From assembly GCF_002002735.1 (NCBI RefSeq), contig NZ_MUNY01000050.1, positions 1-62,491 on the forward strand: DNA of 62,491 nt, in the 5' to 3' direction. Positions 15,926 to 25,091 of the stretch are shown here, in pieces; positions within the stretch are counted from its first letter, which is position 1, and each line of letters starts with the position of its first letter. The notes under the pieces were generated by a model that had not been told where the DNA came from, did not search any database, and was given only the letters and a program-made list of their open reading frames with translations. Source of the stretch: Algoriphagus sp. A40. Its GTDB lineage: Bacteria; Bacteroidota; Bacteroidia; Cytophagales; Cyclobacteriaceae. The position numbers and the translations under genes are program-made.

Positions 15926-16495
15926 TCAATAGGTAGGTGGTTTTTTGGTGAAATAAACCACGGTCTTCAGAAGGATCAAAAAATCCATGAAAAACGAAAT
16001 TCGCCGTGCATATTCCCCGTCAAAAGCAGCTTTTTTATCAGTTGGCATTCCATCATACGCATTTACCTGGGCCCAGCCGGTAAGACCGGGCTGCAAAGCC
16101 AAGGCGCCATTGGATCTTCTGAGTTCAATGAGTTCAGTCTGGGAAGGGATTGGCGGTCTGGGGCCGATAAAACTCATATCTCCTTTGAGGACATTGTAAA
16201 ACTGTGGCAACTCATCCAGATTGGTCCGGCGGATAAACTTACCAAAAGTGGTGACCTGAAGCTTTTTGGTTTCGCGGGATTCAACGTTTGGCGTATTGAT
16301 TGGCATGCTTCTGAACTTGTAAAACAAAAATTCATCCCCATTCCTTCCAATCCTTTTCTGTTTGAAGATGGCAGGTCCACCGTCTTGAAGCCAAATGATC
16401 AAGCCAATAACCAGGTAGACTGGCAGCAGCAGCACCAATAAAAAAATTGCCAATAAGCTATCCAAAATACGTTTGACAAAAGCGTACATAGTCAA
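15926..16495 (-). CDS. Undecaprenyl-phosphate sugar-phosphate transferase, PglC type
   Basis: 189 residues, the length of small monotopic phosphoglycosyl transferases. One N-terminal hydrophobic segment (LLAIFLLVLLLPVYLVIGLI) forms the re-entrant helix. KFRSM, the catalytic acidic pair in TNLDELPQ, FIGPRPP and LQPGLTGWAQVN follow in the order typical of the family. These enzymes move a sugar-1-phosphate from a UDP-sugar to undecaprenyl phosphate and so start a repeat unit at the inner membrane. The gene overlaps the stop of the upstream PIG-L gene by 4 bp (ATGA). Neighbouring SDR, deacetylase and formyltransferase genes suggest the first sugar is a modified amino sugar, which is inference. 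Confidence 0.92.
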   Translation of the reverse strand: MTMYAFVKRILDSLLAIFLLVLLLPVYLVIGLIIWLQDGGPAIFKQKRIGRNGDEFLFYKFRSMPINTPNVESRETKKLQVTTFGKFIRRTNLDELPQFYNVLKGDMSFIGPRPPIPSQTELIELRRSNGALALQPGLTGWAQVNAYDGMPTDKKAAFDGEYARRISFFMDFLILLKTVVYFTKKPPTY

Positions 16496-17172
16496 TATTC
16501 GATGATATGCATGGCTGTTTGTAACCCTTCACAATAGTGACGACCAGTCTGGCTACCCCTCAAAACTGCAAGAGCGCGAATCGCTTCTTCTGAGCGCGGG
16601 TGGGGATAAGGCCGCATTACCCCTTCATAGGCATACAAGGCTTCAATTTTCTTTTCGAGTCCAGCCTCTCCTATTTCTATGAATGTATCCGGTCGGAAAT
16701 TTTGGCCATCCACTGGAAAAGCCCAGTCTGTACTGGAAGGGATTTCCATAAAATAGAAGGATTTTAAGGGTTTCACAGGTTTACGCTGAAACAGTCTTAC
16801 TGCTGCCTGACATGCCTTACTGGTGAAGTAATGGTCGTTGTTCAGGTCATATGGATGGTGGGTGATCACCACATCGGGCTCTAATTCTTCGATGTATTTT
16901 TCGATGAATTGAACCAATTCCAAATGGGGAACCATGTTAAATTTAATATTCGGGAAGGGACCTAAGATTGGGGCCTGTGCCCCCACAATTTCCTGGGCAC
17001 GATGAGTTTGACTTTTTAGGGTTTCCACGTCCGGCCGATGTTGGCGGGCCTCCACATCCCCTGAAAGTATCAGGTTATTCACCACATGACCTTTTGCGGT
17101 AAGTACATATGTGCTTCCCCCAAAGCCCAATATTTCATCGTCAGGATGGGCTGTTACTGTTAAGTATCGCAT
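16492..17172 (-). CDS. PIG-L/LmbE family de-N-acetylase
   Basis: 226 residues from the preferred ATG at 17172, which gives MRYLTVTAHPDDE with the zinc-binding H-P-D-D motif at residues 9-12, the usual position; an ATG at 17211 would add 13 atypical residues. A second motif, ITHHPYDLNNDHY, supplies the other metal ligands. The family removes N-acetyl groups from GlcNAc-type sugars or sugar nucleotides. The gene overlaps the PglC-type gene by 4 bp, and the formyltransferase gene follows, so removal of acetyl and replacement by formyl on one sugar is a plausible sequence of steps. Acetyl removal alone is the safer statement. Confidence 0.88.
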   Translation of the reverse strand: MRYLTVTAHPDDEILGFGGSTYVLTAKGHVVNNLILSGDVEARQHRPDVETLKSQTHRAQEIVGAQAPILGPFPNIKFNMVPHLELVQFIEKYIEELEPDVVITHHPYDLNNDHYFTSKACQAAVRLFQRKPVKPLKSFYFMEIPSSTDWAFPVDGQNFRPDTFIEIGEAGLEKKIEALYAYEGVMRPYPHPRSEEAIRALAVLRGSQTGRHYCEGLQTAMHIIEY

Positions 17173-17407
17173 ATCAAAGTTTAAATTCCACTCTCCAAAA
17201 CGGAACCCCAAATCCCGCTATCCGGCATTCCTTATTCGAGTGATAAATTGGCATTTAACGCCCAGGGGCGAATACAGCAAAGCAATTATAACCAATGCAT
17301 CCAATATTCTTACCTCCCCAATCTCATTCCTTGAAAGATTTTGTTTCAAATCCACCTATCAAGTTTCAATTCAAAGGACTGATTGTGCAGTCCCAATACC
17401 TCGATGA

Positions 17408-19255
17408 TTAGGATTCAAACTGGATTTTGTACCAATAGGAATTAAAAAAGAGCGAGCGCATCAAGGGATAATTGGAAACTGGATCTGTTTTAAAATCGGC
17501 TACAGCCTTTTTGATGTCCAGATATTTCATCCACCCTGATTGGAAGAATGGGTTTTGGTCCATGGTTTCCAGGTGATCTCTAAATACCGGGTTTTCCAGG
17601 AAATATTTTCCCCAGGGAATTGCCAAACCCACTTTTTCATGATTTTGAATAAAATCAGGCAATTTTTTCCCGATGGTATTCATGGAAAGCCATTTGCCTT
17701 TCCCGGAGGTGGAGAAGTATTTTGTGTCCAGGCTAAATAATCCTGTCACCAAACGATAATCCAGAAAAGGCTCCCGGCATTCAATGGAAGCGCCCATGGT
17801 GGTTCTGTCATTTTTATCGTTCAGACTGCACAGGTGTGTATGCATTTCCAGGTATAGCAATTGTCTTAAATGGTCTCCCGGAAAATACGTTTTAGCCTCT
17901 TCCAGCATTTCAACTCGATAGGCAGGCATCACATCAATAAACTCCAGGTTCAACTTTTTGATATCCCCCAGATAGAGCTCATTGGCATTTGTCATCAGTT
18001 GGAAGTCCGTATTTGGTGCACTTAAATAGCGCTTCATTTTTTTGAGCCTTTCCTGGTTTAGGTAGCGGCTGGGAATATACCTGAGCAATTGCAGGAGCTG
18101 GTAGCGGGTTTTGTTGCCAAAAACTTTGTGGCGGATATATCCTGCCATGATTTCATCGGCTCCTTCCCCTGTCAACAGGACGGTTACTTTTTTCTTGGCT
18201 TGTTTGGAAAGACCCAATAGCACGCTGTCGGTGAAATGCATCAAAGGCTCGTCGCTCACCAGAATGATTTCCTTCAGCAAATTGGCCAATTGATCACCTA
18301 CGAATTCATAGCCATTGTATTCAACTCCATAGAGTTCACTCAACCGCTGAGCCAGGGCTGACTCGTCTTTTTCAAATCCAGGAAATTTCAGATTCCAGCT
18401 ACTGAGATCCCCATATCCGAGATGCTGCTGAGCAAACAAAATACTACTACTGTCCAATCCTCCACTCAGCATCGTTCCGACTGGTACATCAGAAATCATC
18501 CTGAGCCTTACAGAATCGTAGAAAGTCTCCTCATACCATGCCTTAGGGTCGGAGATTTGGCCAAATTTTGATGCTTCTTCACCCAAATGATACCATCTTA
18601 CTTCTTTCTCCAAGATCACCCCATCTTTCCAAACTTGGTAGTGGCCAGGAAGGAATCTCCTGACGTTTTCAAAAATGGTATTTCCCCCGCTGACATGCCT
18701 GTAAAAAAACAATTCGTCCAGTTTTGATTCATCCAGGGTCTTGGATAAACCCCAGGGAAATAGGGATTTAGGCTCGGAACCGAAGGCTAAACCATTTTCT
18801 GTTTCGGTCCAAAACAAGGGCTTAACCCCATATCTGTCTTTTGCCAAAACCAATTTTCTCTCCTGATTATCCCAAAGAGCGAAGGCAAAAAACCCATTTA
18901 AACGAGGCAAAGCATCAAGACCATAGGTCATCAATAAATATAGGAGAACTTCTGTATCCGAGGTGGTATGAAAAGCAAATCCCTTGAGTTTGAGTTCCGG
19001 GTAAAATTCCTGGTAATTGAAAATCTCTCCGTTGAATGCCAAATGATACCTTCCGCATGGGGAGTGAAAAGGCTGATTGGCTCCTTCGGAAAGATCCAGG
19101 ATGGAAAGTCTCCTGTGCCCTAAGGCCACATCATTCTCAATAAATTCCCCTCCTGCATCGGGCCCTCTGTGGACCATGGAATCTCTCATAGCTCTGAGGA
19201 TTTGGGGAGAAGCAGGATTTCTATTTTTATTCCAGAATCCGGTAATTCCGCACAT
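17408..19255 (-). CDS. asnB: Asparagine synthase-type glutamine amidotransferase (copy 1)
   Basis: 615 residues. MCGITGF supplies the N-terminal nucleophile Cys2 of class II glutamine amidotransferases, with RGPDAGG, GHRRLSILDLS and FNGEIFNY next in family order. The C-terminal synthase domain has the ATP loop LSGGLDSSS near residue 262 and LLTGEGADEIMAGY. The ammonia from glutamine is used to make an amide from an ATP-activated carboxylate. In surface-polysaccharide loci, homologues such as WbpS amidate uronic acids, so an asparagine-synthesis role is doubtful here. It directly abuts the upstream glycosyltransferase gene; a gap of about 235 bp with no feature separates it from the PIG-L gene. 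Confidence 0.9.
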   Translation of the reverse strand: MCGITGFWNKNRNPASPQILRAMRDSMVHRGPDAGGEFIENDVALGHRRLSILDLSEGANQPFHSPCGRYHLAFNGEIFNYQEFYPELKLKGFAFHTTSDTEVLLYLLMTYGLDALPRLNGFFAFALWDNQERKLVLAKDRYGVKPLFWTETENGLAFGSEPKSLFPWGLSKTLDESKLDELFFYRHVSGGNTIFENVRRFLPGHYQVWKDGVILEKEVRWYHLGEEASKFGQISDPKAWYEETFYDSVRLRMISDVPVGTMLSGGLDSSSILFAQQHLGYGDLSSWNLKFPGFEKDESALAQRLSELYGVEYNGYEFVGDQLANLLKEIILVSDEPLMHFTDSVLLGLSKQAKKKVTVLLTGEGADEIMAGYIRHKVFGNKTRYQLLQLLRYIPSRYLNQERLKKMKRYLSAPNTDFQLMTNANELYLGDIKKLNLEFIDVMPAYRVEMLEEAKTYFPGDHLRQLLYLEMHTHLCSLNDKNDRTTMGASIECREPFLDYRLVTGLFSLDTKYFSTSGKGKWLSMNTIGKKLPDFIQNHEKVGLAIPWGKYFLENPVFRDHLETMDQNPFFQSGWMKYLDIKKAVADFKTDPVSNYPLMRSLFFNSYWYKIQFES

Positions 19256-20290
19256 TTATGATTTTCGGTTTACTAGTTGAGAATAGCGTTCAAAAAAGGA
19301 GGTCATATTTAACGACAAATCGCAGTTTCTTTCAATGTAATTTCTGTTTTGCCGGATTCCATCTGAAAAAGAAGCAGGATCCTGTAAGTATCTGGCAATA
19401 GCTTCGGCCAAAGCATCGGAATCTCCTATGGGGACCAGGATGCCATTTTTACCGGACTGAATAAAGGCTCTGTTGGCGGGCAGATCAGTCACGATCGGAA
19501 AACAACCGCAGGCCATAGCTTCAAAGAGTGAAGCAGAAACACCTTCTGTTTCGGGTACTGCCAGATAAAGGGAAGCTTTTGCGAGGTATCCGGGAAGCTC
19601 GAGGTTGGAGATTCTTCCTTTCCAGTCCACTGATTCCCCCAGATGGAGGCTTTGGGTTTGCTGGATCAGACTTTCTTTTTCCGATCCCTCACCCACCATG
19701 GTACATTTCAGGGCTATTCCTTTCTTTTTCAAAATCGAAATTGCTTCCAAAATCACCGCATGATGATAGATGGGATACAGACTACGGGTGACTATTGCCT
19801 GGTTTTTTACTTTTTGCTCAGGTCCGGCAAACTGGAATTTGTCCAGAAACAATCCCTTGGGTCTGACTAAAATCCTCGAAGGGGGAGCACCAGAATTGAT
19901 CATCGCAAAGGTCATCACGTAGCCCCACCCATGGATCAAATCGGCTTTTCGGTAGATGGAACTTTGGAGGATGCCTTTGTACCAACCTGCAAAACCGTTT
20001 TCTGGCCAGACGTCTGAAATCCCCTGTTGGGCCACTACCCTGACTTTTGCCTTGACCAAGAGACTGAAAAAACCATAACTCGTGGCCCGCTCTGCCAAGA
20101 CAAGGTCATACTGCCTTGTTGAAAAAGCGAGATTTACCAGGAATCTGAGGGCCAGGAGCATTCTGCTTATTCTTCCACCGGTTTGGGGGATTTCTTTGGT
20201 CTCAATGGAATATCCGGAAACTTTTTCAATTCCCCTGATCCAGGTTTGTGCATCAGCACGATATGTTTCTCCCAAAAAAAGAATCCGCAT
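19256..20290 (-). CDS. GT4-type glycosyltransferase
   Basis: 344 residues in a GT-B fold. The C-terminal half has the GT4 signatures: KLKCTMVGEGSEKES-like start of the donor domain, a WKGRIS turn, and the E-x7-E helix PETEGVSASLFEAMACG. Retaining transfer from a nucleotide-sugar to the growing lipid-linked glycan on the cytoplasmic face is expected. The N-terminal domain begins MRILFLGETYRA. It ends one base before the start of asnB copy 1 and its start abuts the stop of the SDR gene, so it is co-transcribed. Sugar specificity cannot be read from the sequence. Confidence 0.88.
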   Translation of the reverse strand: MRILFLGETYRADAQTWIRGIEKVSGYSIETKEIPQTGGRISRMLLALRFLVNLAFSTRQYDLVLAERATSYGFFSLLVKAKVRVVAQQGISDVWPENGFAGWYKGILQSSIYRKADLIHGWGYVMTFAMINSGAPPSRILVRPKGLFLDKFQFAGPEQKVKNQAIVTRSLYPIYHHAVILEAISILKKKGIALKCTMVGEGSEKESLIQQTQSLHLGESVDWKGRISNLELPGYLAKASLYLAVPETEGVSASLFEAMACGCFPIVTDLPANRAFIQSGKNGILVPIGDSDALAEAIARYLQDPASFSDGIRQNRNYIERNCDLSLNMTSFFERYSQLVNRKS

Positions 20291-21198
20291 TAATTCAATT
20301 CTAAATGTCCCAATATCTGTCTGGGATTCCAGGCCAATTCCTTTCTTGCTTTTTGATCAGAAAAAGTCAGGGTGTGGGACAACTTGTCCAAGCGGTAGGA
20401 ATTCAAAGGAAAAAAAGGCAGAAGATCTCCCAATTTTGCCAATGGCGCCAGAAGTTTTTCCGGAACCGAGCGGACCTTTTTCCCGAATTGTCCCGCAATC
20501 TCCAGATCCAATTCGGACAACTTGGGATGATAACCGTCACAGAGGTTAAAGGTCCCGGACTTCCCCAACAAGGAAGGAATCAGGGCGGCGACATCCTCGG
20601 CCAAAACCATTGATTTACGAGCTTCTCCTTTGCCCAACCGTACATAATATCCTGAACGGATAGCCTTGATGATGGCGCCAAGGTTTCCCGGAGGATTGGG
20701 TCCAGCGATCAGAGGAAGTCTTAGAATGACCACCTGAACACCGTGATTTTGCCCCCAGTCCTTTACTAATTTTTCCGCCTCGATCTTACTGTCGGCATAA
20801 GGACTTCCTCCCTTCAAGGGAAAACCCTCATCTATTTCACTGCCAGTTTCGAGACCATAAACCGATACAGAACTGATAAAAACAAACAGCTTGGGCATAG
20901 AGGTAATTCCCTTCAAGAGATTGGAAGTACCTTGGACATTTACCTCAAAAAAAGCCATCCGTTCTTTTTCAGTTTTTGGGACAATATGTGCCTTTCCAGC
21001 CGAATGGATCAGAATATCCACTTCGGGTAATTCCGGTACACCTTTCGCAATATCAATTGAAAAGTCGTTGTCTGAATTTCTTCCCAGAGTTAGGATTTCA
21101 TGGGAATCACAAAGCTGTTTCCAAATCAGCTTTCCCAAAAATCCATTCGCTCCGGTAATCAATATTTTCATCTGATTGTAATTGATTTTATCTGTCAA
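20290..21198 (-). CDS. NAD(P)-dependent SDR epimerase/4-ketoreductase
   Basis: Extended short-chain dehydrogenase. GANGFLG is the dinucleotide-binding loop, FISSVSVYG carries the catalytic Ser, and YADSK carries the Tyr-Lys pair. About 300 residues, the family norm. The overall pattern resembles WbpV/WreQ-type reductases that turn a UDP-4-keto-6-deoxy-HexNAc into UDP-QuiNAc or UDP-FucNAc and are often found with a PglC/WbpL-type transferase, as here. The ATG at 21198 forms an ATGA overlap with the upstream stop; an ATG at 21171 would start at MKILITG. Exact reaction uncertain; the 4,6-dehydratase it would need is not in the window. Confidence 0.8.
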   Translation of the reverse strand: MTDKINYNQMKILITGANGFLGKLIWKQLCDSHEILTLGRNSDNDFSIDIAKGVPELPEVDILIHSAGKAHIVPKTEKERMAFFEVNVQGTSNLLKGITSMPKLFVFISSVSVYGLETGSEIDEGFPLKGGSPYADSKIEAEKLVKDWGQNHGVQVVILRLPLIAGPNPPGNLGAIIKAIRSGYYVRLGKGEARKSMVLAEDVAALIPSLLGKSGTFNLCDGYHPKLSELDLEIAGQFGKKVRSVPEKLLAPLAKLGDLLPFFPLNSYRLDKLSHTLTFSDQKARKELAWNPRQILGHLELN

Positions 21199-22385
21199 AT
21201 GGAGGTTATACCATCCAACATCTTTTGGGCGAGGTATTTTGTACCAAATTCTTTGGCTGCAATTTCTTTTGCTTTTTCGCCCATTTGAATGAGTTCTTTT
21301 TCCCTGTCTTTCAAAGACCTCACAAAATCCACCAAGGAGTCGGGGTTATTTGGATCCAATGTAAAGCCAACCTGATGCTCGTGAAGGTAATCCTTCATCC
21401 AGCCCTGCGTGGTTTGAACTACCGGAACTCCGGCTGCAAGGGATTCAAAGAATTTGTTTGGAGAAGATGTATCCCAAATGGGAGAACCTTTTAGGGGAAC
21501 CAGAGATGCGGCAGCATGTTGGATAAGGCCAACAAGTTGGTTTTTAGGCATCAATCCCCATATCAGGAGATTATCCAAGCTGTGTTTTTCGATTTCAGAC
21601 TGAATGAATTCTCTTTGCTGTCCCTCCCCTACCAGGAGGAATTTATATTCCGTTTCGCCCAATTCCCGGAGTTTCTTGGCAGCATGGAGTATCCAAAGGG
21701 AGTTGTTTACTTCCCCGATATTTCCGGTATATATCAAGTATTTTTTTGGCTGCAATTCTCCCCGTCCGTCGAAGGGAACAGGGGTAGAAAACAGGGGGAT
21801 ATTTGCGGCATTGGTCACATCAATGACCCTTGTTTTTGGGAATCGTTTTTCAATATTCTGCCGCATTCCGATCGAAAGAGCCACTACCAAGCTGGATGCT
21901 TTGTAACATCTCCCTTCCAGGGCATAAAGGATTTTTTGCAAAAACGGGCTTTTTACCAAACCCATTTCTATGGCGCCCTCAGGCCAAAGGTCCCGCACTT
22001 CAAAGACAATCTTCCGCCCTCTGATATATCTGGCGATCAAACCCGGGATTCCCACAGTGATGGGGCCAGAGGAGGCGATAACTACATCCGCCGGAGCAGT
22101 CAGTGCATACCAGGTGGAGCAAACCGCATATACGATGAACGTATAAATCCGCTTTAAAAAAGGTTGCTTGTTATCGATCCTGACATTGATGACGGTTACA
22201 TCCACCCCTTCGAATTGCTGATGCTCAATAAACTTTTGGGCTTTGAGATCAGATTTGGAATAGATGGAGGTCACCACTTGGACTTGATGTCCCTGCCTGA
22301 CCCACTCCTGTGCGAATTCATGGACTCGGGTACCCCAGGAGCCTTTAGGAGTGGCATAGTACTGATAGAAATAGAGAATTTTCAC
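21195..22385 (-). CDS. GT4 glycosyltransferase, WbuB-like
   Basis: 396 residues. The start MKILYFYQYYATP and the segments FEVRDLWPEGAIEMG and ALEGRCYKASSLVVALS are characteristic of the WbuB-like group of GT4 enzymes, which add FucNAc-type sugars in O-antigen assembly. The donor domain carries SSPNKFFESLAAGVPVV, with the E-x7-E helix reduced to one clear Glu. It overlaps the FemAB-like gene upstream and the SDR gene downstream by 4 bp each. Pairing with the SDR gene suggests that the donor is the deoxy-amino sugar made by that enzyme; this is inference. Confidence 0.87.
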   Translation of the reverse strand: MKILYFYQYYATPKGSWGTRVHEFAQEWVRQGHQVQVVTSIYSKSDLKAQKFIEHQQFEGVDVTVINVRIDNKQPFLKRIYTFIVYAVCSTWYALTAPADVVIASSGPITVGIPGLIARYIRGRKIVFEVRDLWPEGAIEMGLVKSPFLQKILYALEGRCYKASSLVVALSIGMRQNIEKRFPKTRVIDVTNAANIPLFSTPVPFDGRGELQPKKYLIYTGNIGEVNNSLWILHAAKKLRELGETEYKFLLVGEGQQREFIQSEIEKHSLDNLLIWGLMPKNQLVGLIQHAAASLVPLKGSPIWDTSSPNKFFESLAAGVPVVQTTQGWMKDYLHEHQVGFTLDPNNPDSLVDFVRSLKDREKELIQMGEKAKEIAAKEFGTKYLAQKMLDGITSI

Positions 22386-23464
22386 TTAATCAATTTCAGA
22401 ATTTTGGCCGCCAAAGACTTATTCCTTTCGGCGATCCTATATCCCTTTTCAAACATCCAAAATGTGGTGGGGTTAACTATTTTCAGGAAAGAGCCCGGTG
22501 AATAAATTTCCTTGGGATTGAAGCTCATTTTAAAATCCATAACTCCTGGGCTTCCCCCTGTAGAAATGTTGTATCTATCAAATCCCATCTCAACGGATTT
22601 ACAGACAGCAGCCCATTGAAGCAAGAAGCCTAAGTTTAGTTTTTTCTGGGATTTGTCGCTCCCGCCCATGATGTAGGTAAACATATTTCCGCCTATTGCG
22701 AGCCAAATTGCAGCGACTACTTCATTTTCAAATTTTGCAAGAAAAACGACTGAATTGCCCTTCAAAACTGAATCGGTCATGGAAGGGCCAATGTCTTTCC
22801 AGGATCGGATGGAATAGCTTTCCCGCTGTGCATTTTCCTCAAACATTTGATAGGCTTGCCTCACCTCATTTTCGTCCTTTGCCGATGTAATTTCAACAGG
22901 AAATTTCAGCCCAGTTTTAATGTTTCTTTTGGCCTTGCCTTCGAAATGGGCAAAGAGAATGCCCTTGTAATCCTCCTCCAAAGAAGGAAGATTTATAATA
23001 TTAAAACTCTTTGGAGAATAAATTTTGCCCAGGATGTTCCCTTTTTTCCAGCCGATCATTTCCATCCTTGCAGGAATATCAGATGGGGTATCATACCCTC
23101 CCAAATTGAACTGAGCAGCAAAGCAATTAAGTTTTTTTGCCCGATTCAAAAAATGATCCAATGCTTCCCTTAAGTCGCCGGATTCTGATACAAATGGACC
23201 CCAAGGACAAACATAGGCTTTGAGAGGCCCAATTTTCACAATCAAATTCCCAAAGCCTGACAGGATTTCCCCAGCTTTATCCACTTTAATCAGGAGCTCA
23301 AAATCAAAACCGTAAGCCTGATATGAACTGAGCCAGGAGGAAGTTTGGGTAAACATTCCCAAAGGATGGGATTTTTGAATCCTATCCCACTTTTCCAACC
23401 ATTTGGGAGTTTTGGTAATGATCCAGCCGAGCTCCTCAGGCAATGTTTCGGACGATCCCATCAT
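22382..23464 (-). CDS. FemAB/GNAT-like acyl- or aminoacyltransferase
   Basis: 360 residues with two GNAT-like halves. HPLGMFTQTSSWLSSY is the typical start of FemAB-like proteins. KAKRNIKTGLK, NSVVFLAKFENEVVAAIWLAIGGN and LLQWAAVCKSVEMGFDRYNIS follow the order seen in FemX/FemAB relatives. True FemABX enzymes add amino acids from tRNA to lipid II; similar proteins in exopolysaccharide loci are thought to modify the glycan. It overlaps the upstream NodB-like gene by 29 bp and the WbuB-like gene by 4 bp. The substrate is unknown and the reaction is inferred from family only. Confidence 0.75.
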   Translation of the reverse strand: MMGSSETLPEELGWIITKTPKWLEKWDRIQKSHPLGMFTQTSSWLSSYQAYGFDFELLIKVDKAGEILSGFGNLIVKIGPLKAYVCPWGPFVSESGDLREALDHFLNRAKKLNCFAAQFNLGGYDTPSDIPARMEMIGWKKGNILGKIYSPKSFNIINLPSLEEDYKGILFAHFEGKAKRNIKTGLKFPVEITSAKDENEVRQAYQMFEENAQRESYSIRSWKDIGPSMTDSVLKGNSVVFLAKFENEVVAAIWLAIGGNMFTYIMGGSDKSQKKLNLGFLLQWAAVCKSVEMGFDRYNISTGGSPGVMDFKMSFNPKEIYSPGSFLKIVNPTTFWMFEKGYRIAERNKSLAAKILKLIK

Positions 23465-25091
23465 AGTTGATAATAATTAAGTCATCCCCTTTTCTGCCGT
23501 ATTCCACTTTATCCAACCCGGAGTAAAACAGGTGCATTTCCCTCAATGTAGGGTTCCAAAGTTGCTTGTTTTGGATGAGCATTGCGACTCGTTCAAAGCC
23601 TTTCTGAGCTTCCGGCCTGATTCTCCAGGAATCATCCTCAAACAATCTTCCCTGGTGGTTTTGCCCGGTATAGGCCAGATAGGTATGGGCTATTACCACA
23701 CCTGCCTCAGCGGAAAATTTCTTAAGTGAATTCTCCGAAAAGGCAATTTCATAATCGCGGACGGCTAAGGTTTGAAAGGATTGGATTTGGGTTTCGGACT
23801 GGTCAGGGGAATTAAAAAACAAAGGCCCAAACCGATTGATTTCAAAAACCTGACCTGAATTTCTCAAGATATTCCCGAGGTTTTTTGGGCTTAAAAGTTC
23901 CGAGAATAGTCGGAAGCCTGAGGCAGCCGATTTCTTTAGGGCGTGCAATGATGGCCGGGATTTTAAGCCCATCAGGTTACCTCCCAGATTTAAACTTTGC
24001 CTGAAAATGGAGTCTGAAACTCTATGTTTCAGGTAACTTCTCAGGTCATTGCTTATTTTTTGTTTTACCCCAAATCTAGAATCGAGCTTTGAGGATTTAC
24101 GGATTTTATCCCAGGTATAATCCAGGGGATTGATTTGGTTGAGGTTGAAAAAATTCGCATCTCCTACATCCACATAGGTCCAGATTCTTCTGATTCCTTT
24201 TTTATACATGTGGATGTACCATTCCGACCAATGTGCCAATTTTTGTTTGGTGTAATTATAGGGATGGAAACCGTGATCTATGTAGGTATCTACCGGTTGG
24301 ACTCCAAGCGGGGTCTCAAAGGCCTCAAATTCCTGGTCACTGATTTCTCCACGATAACTTTGGCTTAGAGCATGGTAGGCAAGTTCATGGCCATCTTGGT
24401 CCCAGGCCTGCAATTCTTTTTTGCCTAAAGGCTCCTCAAAACTCGCATTTTCGGACTTATGGGTGTAGTCAAAAAGAAAAAAGCCTTTGGTGATTCTAAT
24501 TCCAAGATTTTTAAAAAATTCCCGTTGAACTCTCAGATTTGCTAAAGTATCGAAATCAGAATGGTCGGTGATGCAAAGCGCAGGTACAAACCCAAGAGGA
24601 GTCCTGGCCCATTCTTCAACTTTTCCCTTTCCAGCAATCAAGCCGTTTTGGATGACCGTTCCGATCTGAATTTGCTGTTTGCCTAGGAAATGTTTTTGAT
24701 CTGCCTGGTCAAAAACCAAAGTAGGACTTAGCATGGGATGGAAAAAGTACCAGCGCAGTACCCCTGAATCGGGTTGAAATTCCCAACATCCCGAGTTGTT
24801 TACAGCGGCTACTGTAAGTCCCGATTTAAGTTTAAGAATCTTTGGGCTATGGGAATTTGCCACCAAAAGCCCAGATCCAGGTTTTTTCCAAGTGTAATCC
24901 AGGAATCTCCAAAGCGAAATGGAATCTTCAAGTTCGATGTCAAGAAAAAACTCAGTAATCGTGATAGCCTCTTTTGTTTCAAACCTAAAGGAAAAATTCT
25001 CTTCTGACCATTCTACTTTGGATTCAATTTTATTCTGAAGGTCAAGGGTTTTTCCTTCAAGGAGAAAAGATGCCCTGCAGGCTTTGATCAT
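23436..25091 (-). CDS. Large protein with NodB/polysaccharide-deacetylase-like domain
   Basis: 551 residues, no signal peptide. Residues 60-165 look like a beta-sandwich (heparinase/alginate-lyase-like wording is tempting but unproven). From about 170 comes a deacetylase-like barrel: ITDHSDFDTL stands in place of the usual TFDDG motif, GHELAYHALSQ supplies the H-x-x-x-H type metal motif, and IDHGFHPYNYT follows. NodB-fold enzymes remove N-acetyl from polysaccharides; motif 1 here is H-S-D-F-D and atypical, so activity is uncertain. It overlaps the GNAT gene by 4 bp and the FemAB-like gene by 29 bp, which places it firmly in the glycan-modification block. Confidence 0.65.
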   Translation of the reverse strand: MIKACRASFLLEGKTLDLQNKIESKVEWSEENFSFRFETKEAITITEFFLDIELEDSISLWRFLDYTWKKPGSGLLVANSHSPKILKLKSGLTVAAVNNSGCWEFQPDSGVLRWYFFHPMLSPTLVFDQADQKHFLGKQQIQIGTVIQNGLIAGKGKVEEWARTPLGFVPALCITDHSDFDTLANLRVQREFFKNLGIRITKGFFLFDYTHKSENASFEEPLGKKELQAWDQDGHELAYHALSQSYRGEISDQEFEAFETPLGVQPVDTYIDHGFHPYNYTKQKLAHWSEWYIHMYKKGIRRIWTYVDVGDANFFNLNQINPLDYTWDKIRKSSKLDSRFGVKQKISNDLRSYLKHRVSDSIFRQSLNLGGNLMGLKSRPSLHALKKSAASGFRLFSELLSPKNLGNILRNSGQVFEINRFGPLFFNSPDQSETQIQSFQTLAVRDYEIAFSENSLKKFSAEAGVVIAHTYLAYTGQNHQGRLFEDDSWRIRPEAQKGFERVAMLIQNKQLWNPTLREMHLFYSGLDKVEYGRKGDDLIIINYDGIVRNIA

